A DNA stretch of 64,000 bases from Mesorhizobium huakuii (GTDB taxonomy: Bacteria; Pseudomonadota; Alphaproteobacteria; Rhizobiales; Rhizobiaceae), in assembly GCF_030160235.1 (NCBI RefSeq), contig NZ_BSNY01000012.1, positions 186,001-250,000 of the forward strand, in the 5' to 3' direction. The notes under the pieces were generated by a model, which made no database searches, was not told where the DNA came from, and worked only from the letters and a program-made list of their open reading frames with translations. Positions 51,946 through 60,887 of this stretch are shown piece by piece (position 1 is the first letter of the stretch; each line of letters begins with the position of its first letter). Position numbers and translations under genes: made by a program.

Positions 51946-52797
51946 ATGAAGAAACTTGGCATTCTGGCTGGCGTCGCCGGCCTTGCACTGACAGCGGTGC
52001 TGGCCGCCTCGATCCCGGGCTCGGCCGACGACAGCAAGCTCGAGCAGTTGAAGGGACAGGGCTTCGCTCGTGTCGCCATCGCCAATGAGCCGCCCTACAC
52101 GGCGGTCGCGGCCGACGGCAAGGTTTCGGGCGCGGCGCCCGACGTGGCGCGCGAGATATTCAAGCGGCTGGGCGTCGCTGACATCGTCGCCTCGATCTCC
52201 GAATATGGCGCGATGATCCCCGGCCTGAAGGCTGGCCGTTTCGACGTCGTCACTGCCGGGCTGTTCATGAAGCCGGAGCGCTGCGCGGCTGTCGCTTATT
52301 CCGAACCGGTGCTGTGCGATGCCGAGGCAATGCTGGTGAAGAAGGGCAATCCGAAAGGCTTCAAGAGCTACGAGGATGTCGCCAAGGACACATCGGCGAC
52401 CATCGGCGCGCCCGGCGGCGGCACCGAGGAGAAGCTGGCGCTCAATGCGGGCGTGCCGCGCGAACGCGTCATCGTCGTGCCGGACGGCCAGAGCGGCCTG
52501 AAGATGGTGCAGGACGGCCGCATCGATGCCTATTCGCTGCCGGTCCTTTCGATCAACGACCTGATGAAAAAGGCCAATGATCCGAACCTCGAAGTCATCG
52601 CACCGGTGCAGGGCGCCCCGGTCTATTGCGACGGCGCCGCCTTCAACAAGGGCGACGAGGCGCTGCGCGATGCCTTCGACGTCGAACTCGCCAAGATGAA
52701 GAAGTCGGGCGAGTTCGCCAAGATCATCGAACCTTATGGCTTCTCGGCTGCCGCCGCCATGTCGACGACGCGCGACAAGCTCTGCTCGGCGAAGTAG
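51946..52797 (+). CDS. ehuB: Ectoine/hydroxyectoine substrate-binding protein
   Basis: A 283-residue periplasmic protein of the SBP_bac_3 family with a signal peptide (about 1-27, ending near SIPGSADD). The family opening VAIANEPPYTAVAADGKVSG and the later APGGGTEEKLALNAG fit EhuB, which holds ectoines in an aromatic cage. ATG 51946 follows AAGGAG. Behind it are two perfect hairpins, which may raise its mRNA level over the permeases. Confidence 0.92.
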   Translation: MKKLGILAGVAGLALTAVLAASIPGSADDSKLEQLKGQGFARVAIANEPPYTAVAADGKVSGAAPDVAREIFKRLGVADIVASISEYGAMIPGLKAGRFDVVTAGLFMKPERCAAVAYSEPVLCDAEAMLVKKGNPKGFKSYEDVAKDTSATIGAPGGGTEEKLALNAGVPRERVIVVPDGQSGLKMVQDGRIDAYSLPVLSINDLMKKANDPNLEVIAPVQGAPVYCDGAAFNKGDEALRDAFDVELAKMKKSGEFAKIIEPYGFSAAAAMSTTRDKLCSAK

Positions 52798-52808
52798 GCG
52801 CCTTTCTT

Positions 52809-52934
52809 CCTTCTCCCCGTTCACGGGGAGAAGGTGTCACGAAGTGATGGATGAGGGGCGGCACCAAGTTCTGCCATGCTGGCGCTGCCCCTCATCTGCC
52901 TGCCGGCATCTTCTCCCCGTTGAACGGGGAGAAG
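52809..52934. repeat. Rhizobial intergenic mosaic-type element with two hairpins
   Basis: CCTTCTCCCCGT (52809-52820) pairs with ACGGGGAGAAGG (52823-52834), and CTTCTCCCCGTT (52910-52921) pairs with AACGGGGAGAAG (52923-52934). ATGAGGGGC and GCCCCTCAT pair inside, so the whole 126 bases forms a nested inverted structure. Such elements are dispersed in rhizobial genomes (general knowledge). It fills most of the ehuB-ehuC gap. Confidence 0.82.
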
Positions 52935-52961
52935 GAAGCTAACCGCAAACGTGGAACTTAA

Positions 52962-53621
52962 ATGACCCAGTGGTCCGGCTATCTCGGCCTGATATTGCAG
53001 GGAGCGCTTGTCACCATCGAGCTGACGCTGATGGGGTCGGTGCTTGCCCTGATCATGGCCTTTCTTGCCGGCATGGGACGGCTGTCGCGCTTCTTCGTTT
53101 TGCGGGCGCTCGCCACCGCCTATATCGAATTCTTCCGTGGCACCTCGATCTTCGTGCAGCTGTTCTTCGCCTATTTCGTGCTGCCGCTGATTGGCCTCGA
53201 ACTGACCCCGCTGCAGGCCGGCGTGCTGGCGCTCGGATTGAATGTCGGCGCCTATGCCGCCGAAGTCGTGCGCGGCGCCGTGCAGTCGATCGGCCGCGAA
53301 CAGCATGAGGCCTGCATCGCGCTCAATCTCGGCCGTTGGCAAGGCCTGCGCCACGTCATCCTGCCGCAGGCCTTTCTGGTGATGCTGCCGACTTTCGGCA
53401 ACAACGCCATCGAGCTGCTCAAGGCGACCTCGGTCGTCTCGCTGATCTCGCTTGCCGACCTCACCTTCCAGGCGCAGGTGGTGCGTGCGCAGACCGGCAA
53501 CACCATGGTGCCCTTCGCCACCATCCTGGTCATCTATTTCATCCTGGCGCTGCTCATTTCGTGGGGCGTGCGCTCGCTGGAGCGCCGCATGGCGCGCGGC
53601 CTCGATGGGGTGCGCGTCTGA
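52962..53621 (+). CDS. ehuC: Ectoine/hydroxyectoine ABC importer permease
   Basis: A 219-residue inner-membrane permease of the HisMQ type with about five hydrophobic segments. The coupling-loop region EACIALNLGRWQGLRHVILP is clear, as is IEFFRGTSIFVQLFF. Its stop overlaps the ehuD start by one base, so the two permeases are coupled and form the heterodimeric channel of the Ehu importer. Confidence 0.92.
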   Translation: MTQWSGYLGLILQGALVTIELTLMGSVLALIMAFLAGMGRLSRFFVLRALATAYIEFFRGTSIFVQLFFAYFVLPLIGLELTPLQAGVLALGLNVGAYAAEVVRGAVQSIGREQHEACIALNLGRWQGLRHVILPQAFLVMLPTFGNNAIELLKATSVVSLISLADLTFQAQVVRAQTGNTMVPFATILVIYFILALLISWGVRSLERRMARGLDGVRV

Positions 53622-54280
53622 TGGAATGGGATTGGGATTTCGTATGGCAGATCATGCCGACGCTGATCCAGGGGGTGAAGATCACCATCCTGGCGACGCT
53701 GCTCGGGTCGGTGCTGGCGGCGATCGTCGGGCTGGGCATCGCGCTGGCGCGCCGCTCGCCCAACAAGGCCTTGTCACGCACCGTCGGCTGGGCGGCCGAA
53801 TTCATCCGTGGCACGCCGCTGCTGGTGCAGCTCTATTTCATCTTCTACGTGCTGCCCGATATCGGCATCCTGCTGCCACCGCTTGTCGCCGGTGTCATCG
53901 GGCTCGGGCTGCATTACGGCACCTACACGGCGGAGGTCTACCGCGCCGGCATCGACAATGTGCCGCGCGGCCAGTGGGAGGCCGCCAAGGCCTGCAATCT
54001 CAGCGCCCGTCAGACCTGGACGCACATCATCATCCCGCAGGCCATCCCGCCGATGATCCCCGCACTGGCCAATTATTTCATTGCCATGTTCAAGGAGACG
54101 CCCTTGCTCTCGGCGATCACCGTGCTGGAACTGATGAACCAGGCGAAAAGCGTCGCCAACACCTATTATCGTTACATCGAGCCGATCACGCTGGTCGGCG
54201 CCTTCTTCCTCGCCATCAGTCTTTGTTCGGTCGTGCTGCTGCGCTGGCTGGAACGCCGTTACGGCAAGATCGAGAGATAG
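53621..54280 (+). CDS. ehuD: Ectoine/hydroxyectoine ABC importer permease
   Basis: A 219-residue HisMQ-type permease with the coupling loop EAAKACNLSARQTWTHIIIP and the FIRGTPLLVQLYFIFYVLPD segment. ATG 53621 shares its A with the ehuC stop TGA. The eutA gene starts 3 bases after its stop, so import and breakdown genes are in one operon. Confidence 0.92.
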   Translation: MEWDWDFVWQIMPTLIQGVKITILATLLGSVLAAIVGLGIALARRSPNKALSRTVGWAAEFIRGTPLLVQLYFIFYVLPDIGILLPPLVAGVIGLGLHYGTYTAEVYRAGIDNVPRGQWEAAKACNLSARQTWTHIIIPQAIPPMIPALANYFIAMFKETPLLSAITVLELMNQAKSVANTYYRYIEPITLVGAFFLAISLCSVVLLRWLERRYGKIER

Positions 54281-54283
54281 CCG

Positions 54284-55063
54284 ATGAAACCCTTGCCCGA
54301 GATCAAGATCCATCCGAAACGGCCATCACTCGATGAGCGTCCGCTCGACAAGCGCGTCGGCCTGATCATCCTGGCCACGGATCACACCAGCGAACCGGAC
54401 TTTCGCCGCATGGTGGCGAGCGAGCACATCGGCGTCTATGTGGCGCGCATTCCCTATGCCAATCCGACGACGCCGGAAAACCTGCGCAAGATGCAGCCGG
54501 CGCTGACGGCGGGCGCGGCCCTGATCCTGCCCGGCGAGAAGCTCGACGCCATCTGCTACTCCTGTACGTCGGCCTCGGTCGTGATCGGCGATGCCGAGAT
54601 CGAGACGGCGATCCAGGCGGCCAAATCAGGCGTTCCCGTGGTCACCCCGCCAATGGCCGGCGTGCGCGGGCTGAATGCCTTCGGCGTGCGCCGGATCAGC
54701 ATTCTGACCCCCTACACGATCGAGACCTCCAGGCCGATGGCGGCCTACTTCGCGGCGCGTGGTTTCGAGATCGCCAGCTTCACCTGTCTCGGCTTCGAGG
54801 ACGATCGCGAGATGGCGCGCATCCCGCCGACGGCCCTTGTCGATCTTGTGCGCCAGGCGACCCACCCGCAGGCCGACGCCCTGTTCGTGTCCTGCACGGC
54901 GCTGCGTGGCGCGCTTGCGGTCACCGGCATGGAACAGGCAATCGGCCGTCCGGTGGTGACCAGCAACCAGGCGACCGCCTGGAACTGCCTGCGCCTTTGC
55001 GGTGATGAGAGAGCCCACCCCGAATTCGGCCGTCTGATGACGTTGCCTCTGCCGCGCGATTGA
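54284..55063 (+). CDS. eutA: Hydroxyectoine catabolism protein, Asp/Glu racemase-like fold
   Basis: A 259-residue protein of the arylmalonate decarboxylase/maleate isomerase group of the Asp/Glu racemase superfamily. Two cysteines expected at the active site are seen in AICYSCTSASVVIG and LFVSCTALRGAL. With EutB and EutC it is thought to convert 5-hydroxyectoine to ectoine. It overlaps the eutB start by one base. Confidence 0.9.
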   Translation: MKPLPEIKIHPKRPSLDERPLDKRVGLIILATDHTSEPDFRRMVASEHIGVYVARIPYANPTTPENLRKMQPALTAGAALILPGEKLDAICYSCTSASVVIGDAEIETAIQAAKSGVPVVTPPMAGVRGLNAFGVRRISILTPYTIETSRPMAAYFAARGFEIASFTCLGFEDDREMARIPPTALVDLVRQATHPQADALFVSCTALRGALAVTGMEQAIGRPVVTSNQATAWNCLRLCGDERAHPEFGRLMTLPLPRD

Positions 55064-56055
55064 TGACCATGGTGACCGTCACCCTTAGTCATATCCGCGC
55101 CGCGCGTGAGCGTATTGCCGGCAAAGTCGAGCACACGGCGACCGTTCTATCCCCGAGCCTTTCGGAACGTCTCGGTGTCCCCGTGCATCTCAAGCTCGAG
55201 CATCGCCAGACCACGGGCAGCTTCAAGCTGCGCGGCGCTTCGAATGCCGTCGCTTCGCTCAGCGCGGAAGAAAAAGCGCGCGGTGTTATCGCGGCCTCGA
55301 CCGGCAATCACGGTCGCGCGCTGGCGCATGCGGCGAAGCTCGAAGGCATGCGCGCGGTGATCTGCATGTCGCGGCTGGTGCCGCAGAACAAGCTGGACGA
55401 AATCCGCCGGCTCGGCGCCGAGGTCCGCATCGTCGGCGACAGCCAGGACGACGCCCAGCAGGAGGTCGAACGGCTGGTGGCGCAGCAGGGGCTGGTGATG
55501 CTGCCGCCCTTCGACCATCCCGCCATCATCGCCGGGCAAGGCACGCTCGGGCTCGAGATGATCGAGCAGGTCACCGATGCCGGTCTCGTGCTGGTACAGC
55601 TTTCCGGCGGCGGACTGGCCTCCGGCGTTGCCGCAGCAATCAAGGGTGTCAGCCCCGGGACAAAAGTCATCGGGGTTTCGATGGCGCGGGGTGCCGCGAT
55701 GAAGGCAAGCTTCGATGCCGGCCGGCCCGTCCTGGTGGAGGAGCTGCCGACGCTGGCGGATTCGCTTGGGGGTGGTATCGGCCTCGACAACAGGCTGACC
55801 TTCGCCATGTGCCGCGACTTGCTCGACGACGTCATCCTGCTCAGCGAGGACGAGATCGCCGCCGGCATCCGCCATGCCTACGCGCAGGAGCGTGAGATCG
55901 TCGAGGGCGCCGGTGCGGTCGGCATCGCCGCGTTGCTCGCCGGCAAGGTCAAGGCGAAAGGGCCGGTGATCGTACTTCTCTCCGGCCGAAACATCGACAT
56001 GAATGCGCATCGCAGGATCGTCTGCGCCGAGGCAATCGGGGAGCGCGCCGCATGA
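55063..56055 (+). CDS. eutB: Hydroxyectoine catabolism PLP enzyme, threonine dehydratase-like
   Basis: A 330-residue fold-type II PLP enzyme. The Schiff-base lysine is in TTGSFKLRGASNAV and the phosphate loop in QLSGGGLASGVAAAI. Such proteins dehydrate or dehydrogenate beta-hydroxy amino compounds; in this operon EutB is proposed to act in removing the hydroxyl of 5-hydroxyectoine. ATG 55063 overlaps the eutA stop (TGATGA). Overlap with eutC is 4 bases. Confidence 0.9.
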   Translation: MTMVTVTLSHIRAARERIAGKVEHTATVLSPSLSERLGVPVHLKLEHRQTTGSFKLRGASNAVASLSAEEKARGVIAASTGNHGRALAHAAKLEGMRAVICMSRLVPQNKLDEIRRLGAEVRIVGDSQDDAQQEVERLVAQQGLVMLPPFDHPAIIAGQGTLGLEMIEQVTDAGLVLVQLSGGGLASGVAAAIKGVSPGTKVIGVSMARGAAMKASFDAGRPVLVEELPTLADSLGGGIGLDNRLTFAMCRDLLDDVILLSEDEIAAGIRHAYAQEREIVEGAGAVGIAALLAGKVKAKGPVIVLLSGRNIDMNAHRRIVCAEAIGERAA

Positions 56056-57044
56056 ACCGTATGACGATCCTGACCGAAGCTGAGCTGCGTAAGATTGTGA
56101 CGCTCGATCTAGACGCGGTCGCCTGCGTCGAGAACGCTTTTCGCGCGCTGGCAACACTGCCGGTGGCGATGCCGCCGATCCTGCGCCTCGACATCCCGGA
56201 GCATCGCGGCGAGGTCGACGTGAAGTCCGCCTACGTACCCGGTATTGACGCCTTCGCCGTCAAGATCAGCTCCGGCTTCTTCGACAATCCAGAGCTCGGT
56301 CTGCCGAGTGGCGGCGGCATGATGGTGCTGCTTTCGGCAAGGACCGGTGTGGTCGAGGCGCTGCTGCTCGACAATGGCTACCTGACCGATGTCCGCACCG
56401 CTGCCGCAGGCGCGGTAGCGGCAAAGCATCTGTCGCGCGAAGACTCCACCGTGGCGGCGATCTTCGGCGCCGGTTTGCAGGCAGGTCTGCAATTGGAAGC
56501 ACTGCGTCTTGTCAGGCCGATAGAGGAAGCACGCATCTGGGCGCGCGACGCCGCCAAGGCCGAAGCCACTGCTGCCCGCTTGCGCGAAAGACTGGGCATT
56601 GTCGTGCGCGCCGAGCCAGATGCGGCCAATGCCGTTGCCGGCGCCGACATCATCGTCACGACCACGCCGTCGACCGAGCCGCTGGTCAAGGCCGGCTTCG
56701 TCGCCGCCGGCCAGCACATCACCGCCATGGGCTCGGACGCCGAACACAAGAACGAGATTGCGCCTGCCATCCTGCGCATGGCCGACCTTTATGTCGCCGA
56801 CAGCGCCCGCCAGACGCGGCGCCTGGGTGAACTGCACCATGCCATCGCGGCAGGCGTGATGGCCGCCGAGGAGGAAGTGACCGAGCTCGGCCAGATCATC
56901 GCCGGCACCAAACATGGCCGGCGCTCGGCCAGCGATATCACCATCGCCGATTTGACCGGCACCGGCGTGCAGGACACGGCGATCGCCACGCTCGCCCGCG
57001 ACCGCGCGCGGGCGGCCAATGCCGGAACCATTTTTGAGAGCTGA
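56052..57044 (+). CDS. eutC: Hydroxyectoine catabolism protein, ornithine cyclodeaminase/mu-crystallin family
   Basis: A 330-residue NAD(P)-binding protein of the ornithine cyclodeaminase/mu-crystallin family. LTDVRTAAAGAVAAKHL and the dinucleotide motif VAAIFGAGLQAGLQLEAL are clear, followed by VTTTPSTEPLV. In ectoine operons EutC acts with EutA and EutB on 5-hydroxyectoine. The start overlaps the eutB stop by 4 bases. A palindromic repeat follows before eutD. Confidence 0.9.
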   Translation: MNRMTILTEAELRKIVTLDLDAVACVENAFRALATLPVAMPPILRLDIPEHRGEVDVKSAYVPGIDAFAVKISSGFFDNPELGLPSGGGMMVLLSARTGVVEALLLDNGYLTDVRTAAAGAVAAKHLSREDSTVAAIFGAGLQAGLQLEALRLVRPIEEARIWARDAAKAEATAARLRERLGIVVRAEPDAANAVAGADIIVTTTPSTEPLVKAGFVAAGQHITAMGSDAEHKNEIAPAILRMADLYVADSARQTRRLGELHHAIAAGVMAAEEEVTELGQIIAGTKHGRRSASDITIADLTGTGVQDTAIATLARDRARAANAGTIFES

Positions 57045-57057
57045 TGCTGGCCGCAAA

Positions 57058-57102
57058 GCATGATCCGGAAAAGTGGGAACCGGTTTTCCGGTCAGATCAT
57101 GC
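57058..57102. repeat. Rhizobial-type palindromic repeat (class B)
   Basis: GCATGATC (57058-57065) pairs with GATCATGC (57095-57102), and inner CGGAAAA pairs with TTTTCCG. It lies in the 135-base eutC-eutD gap. It differs in sequence from the class A element at 1105-1150 but has the same design. Confidence 0.8.
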
Positions 57103-57179
57103 TCAAGCAAAAATTCCTGGAGCCGGGTTCAACAAAGTTGAAACGGGTTCCAGCGCCTAACAAACGAGGAAGCAAAAGA

Positions 57180-58358
57180 ATGCAACCAAACCTGAAATTC
57201 TCGCGCGGCGAATTTGCGGATCGACTCGCCAAGACGCGCCGAGCCATGGAGGCCAAGGGCGTCGATCTCCTGGTTATCAGCGACCCCTCCAACATGGCCT
57301 GGCTGACCGGTTATGACGGCTGGTCCTTCTACGTGCATCAGGCGGTCATCGTGCCGCCCTCGGGCGAGCCTGTCTGGTACGGTCGCGGCCAGGACGCCAA
57401 CGGCGCCAGGCGCACCGCCTATCTCGCGCAGGACAACATCGTCGGCTACGCCGACCACTATGTGCAGTCGACCGAACGGCATCCGATGGATTTCTTGTCC
57501 AGCGTGCTCGTCGATCGCGGTTGGGGCAAGCTCACCATTGGCGTCGAGATGGACAATTACTGGTTCTCGGCCGCTGCGTTCGCCTCGCTGCAAAAGCATT
57601 TGCCAAACGCCCGCTTCGTCGACGCCACCGCCCTGGTCAACTGGCAGCGCGCGGTGAAGAGCGCGACCGAAATCGACTATATGCGCAAGGCCGCCCGCAT
57701 CGTCGAAGCCATGCACCAGCGCATCGTCGACAAGATAGAGGTCGGCATGCGCAAATGCGATCTCGTCGCCGAGATCTATGATGCCGGCACGCGCGGCGTC
57801 GACGGCATTGGCGGCGACTATCCGGCGATCGTGCCGCTGCTGCCGTCCGGCGCGGACGCCTCGGCGCCGCATCTGACCTGGGACGACCAACCGATGAAGC
57901 GGGGCGAGGGCACCTTCTTCGAGATCGCCGGGTGCTATAACCGCTACCATTGTCCGCTGTCGCGCACCGTCTTTCTCGGCAAGCCGACGCAGGAGTTCCT
58001 CGATGCCGAGAAGGCGACGCTGGAAGGCATGGAGGCGGGGCTTGCCGCCGCAAAACCCGGCAACGCCTGCGAGGACATCGCCAATGCCTTCTTCGCCGTC
58101 TTGAAGAAATACGGTATCGTCAAGGACAACCGCACCGGCTACTCGATCGGCCTGTCCTATCCGCCGGACTGGGGCGAACGCACGATGAGCCTGCGCCCCG
58201 GCGACCGCACCGAGCTCAAGCCCGGCATGACCTTCCATTTCATGACCGGCCTGTGGCTGGAAACGATGGGGCTGGAGATCACCGAGTCCATCCTGATCAC
58301 CGAAACCGGTGTAGAGTGCCTGGCCAATGTTCCGCGCAAACTGGTGGTGAAGAATTGA
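57180..58358 (+). CDS. eutD: Ectoine hydrolase (M24 peptidase fold)
   Basis: A 392-residue creatinase/M24-type hydrolase (EutD/DoeA) that opens the ectoine ring to N-acetyl-L-2,4-diaminobutyrate. The N-terminal creatinase domain includes ISDPSNMAWLTGYDGWSFYV; the C-terminal pita-bread domain includes GCYNRYHCPLSRTV, SIGLSYPPDWGE and the late Glu in GLEITESILI. ATG 57180 follows GAGGAAGCAAAAG; the open frame from 57060 runs over the palindromic repeat and is discarded. eutE begins 5 bases after the stop. Confidence 0.93.
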   Translation: MQPNLKFSRGEFADRLAKTRRAMEAKGVDLLVISDPSNMAWLTGYDGWSFYVHQAVIVPPSGEPVWYGRGQDANGARRTAYLAQDNIVGYADHYVQSTERHPMDFLSSVLVDRGWGKLTIGVEMDNYWFSAAAFASLQKHLPNARFVDATALVNWQRAVKSATEIDYMRKAARIVEAMHQRIVDKIEVGMRKCDLVAEIYDAGTRGVDGIGGDYPAIVPLLPSGADASAPHLTWDDQPMKRGEGTFFEIAGCYNRYHCPLSRTVFLGKPTQEFLDAEKATLEGMEAGLAAAKPGNACEDIANAFFAVLKKYGIVKDNRTGYSIGLSYPPDWGERTMSLRPGDRTELKPGMTFHFMTGLWLETMGLEITESILITETGVECLANVPRKLVVKN

Positions 58359-58363
58359 GCCCG

Positions 58364-59365
58364 ATGTCCAGCCTCCGCCCGTCGCCGATCGCGCCGACCG
58401 TCGAATTCGACCGAGACGGCGTCCAGCACGGCTTTCTGCGCCTGCCCTACAGCCGCGACGATTCGGCCTGGGGCTCGGTGATGATACCGATCTGCGTCAT
58501 CCGCAACGGCAAGGGGCCGACGGCTCTGCTGTCCGGCGGCAATCATGGTGACGAATATGAAGGGCCGCTGGCGCTCTACGATCTTGCCCGCACGCTCGAC
58601 CCCAGCCAAGTCAGCGGCACGGTGATCATCGTGCCGGCGATGAACTATCCGGCCTTCCGCGCCGGCACGCGCACCTCGCCGATCGACAAGGGCAACATGA
58701 ACCGCAGCTTTCCCGGCCGGCCGGACGGCACGGTGACGGAAAAGATCGCCGACTATTTCCAGCGCGAATTGCTGCCTCGCGCCGACATCGTCTTCGACTT
58801 CCACTCCGGTGGAAAGACGCTGGACTTTGTCCCGTTCTGCGCGGCCCACACTCTGCCCGACAAGGCGCTGGAGCAGAAAGCCTTCGATGCGGTGGCGGCA
58901 TTCTCGGCGCCCTTCTCGATGCGCATGATCGAGATCGACTCTGTCGGCATGTACGACACGGCGGCCGAGGAGATGGGCAAGGTCTTCGTCAGTACCGAGC
59001 TTGGCGGCGGCGGCACATCGCGCGCGCAAACCGTAGGGATCGCGCGGCGCGGCATTCTCAACGTGCTGCGCCATGCCGGCGTCGTTGCTGGCGCGGTCGA
59101 GAAGGGCAGAACTCAATGGCTCGACATGCCGTCCGGCGATTGCTTCTCCTTCGCCGAGGACGACGGCATGATCGAAACCATGGTCGATCTTGGCGAGCCC
59201 GTCGAAGAGGGCGCGGTGCTGGCGCGCATCCATTCCACCGGCCGCACCGGCATTGCCCCGCAAGAAATCCGGGCAAAAATGTCGGGCGTGCTGGCGGCGC
59301 GGCATTTTCCTGGCCTGGTCAAGGCCGGTGACTGCGCGGCGGTGGTAGCCGTGGAGGTCGATTGA
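58364..59365 (+). CDS. eutE: N-acetyl-diaminobutyrate deacetylase (M14-like, succinylglutamate desuccinylase family)
   Basis: A 333-residue zinc enzyme (EutE/DoeB) that removes the acetyl group from N-alpha-acetyl-2,4-diaminobutyrate. The zinc ligands are in SGGNHGDEYEGPLAL (His-x2-Glu) and DIVFDFHSGGK (His). The C-terminal part (LARIHSTGRTGIAPQEIRAK) forms the usual beta domain. ATG 58364 lies inside a longer open frame from 57950 that is a shadow of eutD. It completes the ectoine operon; aspartate is then made by atf and ssd. Confidence 0.93.
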   Translation: MSSLRPSPIAPTVEFDRDGVQHGFLRLPYSRDDSAWGSVMIPICVIRNGKGPTALLSGGNHGDEYEGPLALYDLARTLDPSQVSGTVIIVPAMNYPAFRAGTRTSPIDKGNMNRSFPGRPDGTVTEKIADYFQRELLPRADIVFDFHSGGKTLDFVPFCAAHTLPDKALEQKAFDAVAAFSAPFSMRMIEIDSVGMYDTAAEEMGKVFVSTELGGGGTSRAQTVGIARRGILNVLRHAGVVAGAVEKGRTQWLDMPSGDCFSFAEDDGMIETMVDLGEPVEEGAVLARIHSTGRTGIAPQEIRAKMSGVLAARHFPGLVKAGDCAAVVAVEVD

Positions 59366-59581
59366 TCGAAGACGACTGCGTCCCGGCACATGCGCGCGGC
59401 TCCTGGCAGTTGCGGCCGGCCGCGCCGGACATCAACTTTCTCCACGGGATGGAAGTGTAAATTAACGAGAGGCAGACAAACTAGGCGTCGGCAAGCGGAC
59501 GCTCGCTCGCTGCCATCGTGCGGGCATTGGAGCGCGCGACATGGCGATGATCGTTGAACGCCCGGGCGCCTGGTCTGAATC

Positions 59582-60703
59582 ATGAGATCTTCGACTGGAG
59601 AACACTATCCGGCGCTGGACCATGTTCGTGGCCTTGCGGCTTTCCTGGTCTTCACCTGGCATTTCCTCCACCAGTCTCCCGAAGGGCCGGTGCCCTATGT
59701 TTTCGTGCCGGCTCTACCCATCTTCAGCCTTTTGGATGAAGGGGTCACCGGCGTTGCATTGTTCATGACGCTTTCCGGTTACCTGTTCGCCAAGCTTCTT
59801 GATGGGAAACGGGTCAGCTATCTGCCTTTCTTCGCCAACCGGGCGCTGAGGCTGCTTCCGCTCCTGCTGGCCGTGATAGCCATCGAGGCTTGCCACGTAT
59901 ATGTGGCAGGCCAGGCCCTGGGCGGGTATTTCACCGATGTCGGGAAGGGATTGATTTTCCCCACCCTCCCGAACGGCGGCTGGTCGATAACCGTGGAAGC
60001 CCACTTCTACATTCTGCTGCCCTTCCTGCTGATGGCATCCAGGCGCTTCCTGTTCGCCCCTTTGCTGTTCATTGCGGCAGCCATTCTGCTGAGGTGGGCG
60101 CTTTACGTGCAGCTCGGCGAGGTACAGTCGGCGGCGGCCTGGACCATTGTCGGCCATGCCGATCAGTTTCTGGCCGGCATCCTTGCCTTCCGTCTCCGTG
60201 CCCATGTGAAGGACCGGCACTGGCTCGCTTTGGCGGTTCTGCTGGCCTTTTCAGGGTTCTTCTGGTGGTTCGACGCCGCGGGAGGATTTTACCAGCTAGA
60301 GCGCTATCCCTCGCCGCATTGGATATGGATCATCCTGCCAACGGTAGAGGCGGCGGCCTATTCGTTTGGGATCGCCTACTATGACACCAGCTTTCCAAGG
60401 AAGCGAACAGGCCTGCCGTTCAAGATGCTGGAGAAGGCGGGTGCCTACAGCTATTCGATCTATCTCCTGCACCTGTTCTTCGTCATGCAGTTGGCGGCGT
60501 TCATCGACACGAAAATCATGGGCATAAGCAATTTCTACATCGCTTGCCTGTGGTCCTTGCTGTGCTTTCTGGCGACAATCCCGATCGGCTATCTCAGCTA
60601 TACCTGCATCGAAGCGCCATTTCTGCGCCTGCGCATACGATATGCGGAGCCGGCTGCTGCTGATCCGGTCTCATTCAAGGATCGGCCGGCCACGGCAGCA
60701 TAG
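59582..60703 (+). CDS. Acyltransferase family 3 membrane protein (OafA/YrhL-like)
   Basis: A 373-residue integral membrane acyltransferase with about ten hydrophobic segments. The N-terminal YPALDHVRGLAAFLVFTWHF contains the Arg and His typical of the family, and NGGWSITVEAHFYILLPF is the second conserved region. These enzymes O-acetylate surface polysaccharides, Nod factors or antibiotics. It stands alone, with 216 bases before it and 184 after it holding no gene, and has no obvious tie to the ectoine operon. Confidence 0.88.
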   Translation: MRSSTGEHYPALDHVRGLAAFLVFTWHFLHQSPEGPVPYVFVPALPIFSLLDEGVTGVALFMTLSGYLFAKLLDGKRVSYLPFFANRALRLLPLLLAVIAIEACHVYVAGQALGGYFTDVGKGLIFPTLPNGGWSITVEAHFYILLPFLLMASRRFLFAPLLFIAAAILLRWALYVQLGEVQSAAAWTIVGHADQFLAGILAFRLRAHVKDRHWLALAVLLAFSGFFWWFDAAGGFYQLERYPSPHWIWIILPTVEAAAYSFGIAYYDTSFPRKRTGLPFKMLEKAGAYSYSIYLLHLFFVMQLAAFIDTKIMGISNFYIACLWSLLCFLATIPIGYLSYTCIEAPFLRLRIRYAEPAAADPVSFKDRPATAA

Positions 60704-60823
60704 GCGACCTGCATTTGCCAGGCAGCATCCTGCAAACATATCCGACAGAGGCTATCGGCTCGGGCCTCTCGCTATCGATGCCGGCTGGTCTTCAGCGAGC
60801 CCGGCGCCGTAGCGCGTACACGA

Positions 60824-60837
60824 GGATACTCGTATCC
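60824..60837. promoter_or_regulatory. Palindrome upstream of the broken GntR gene
   Basis: GGATAC-TC-GTATCC, a perfect 6-bp inverted repeat 50 bases before the GntR start. FadR-type regulators often bind short palindromes like this near their own gene, so it is a candidate autoregulatory site. Confidence 0.35.
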
Positions 60838-60887
60838 GGTTCGCTGGTTTTCCATTACGCTGGGTACCGCGTGACAGGGAGCATCGA

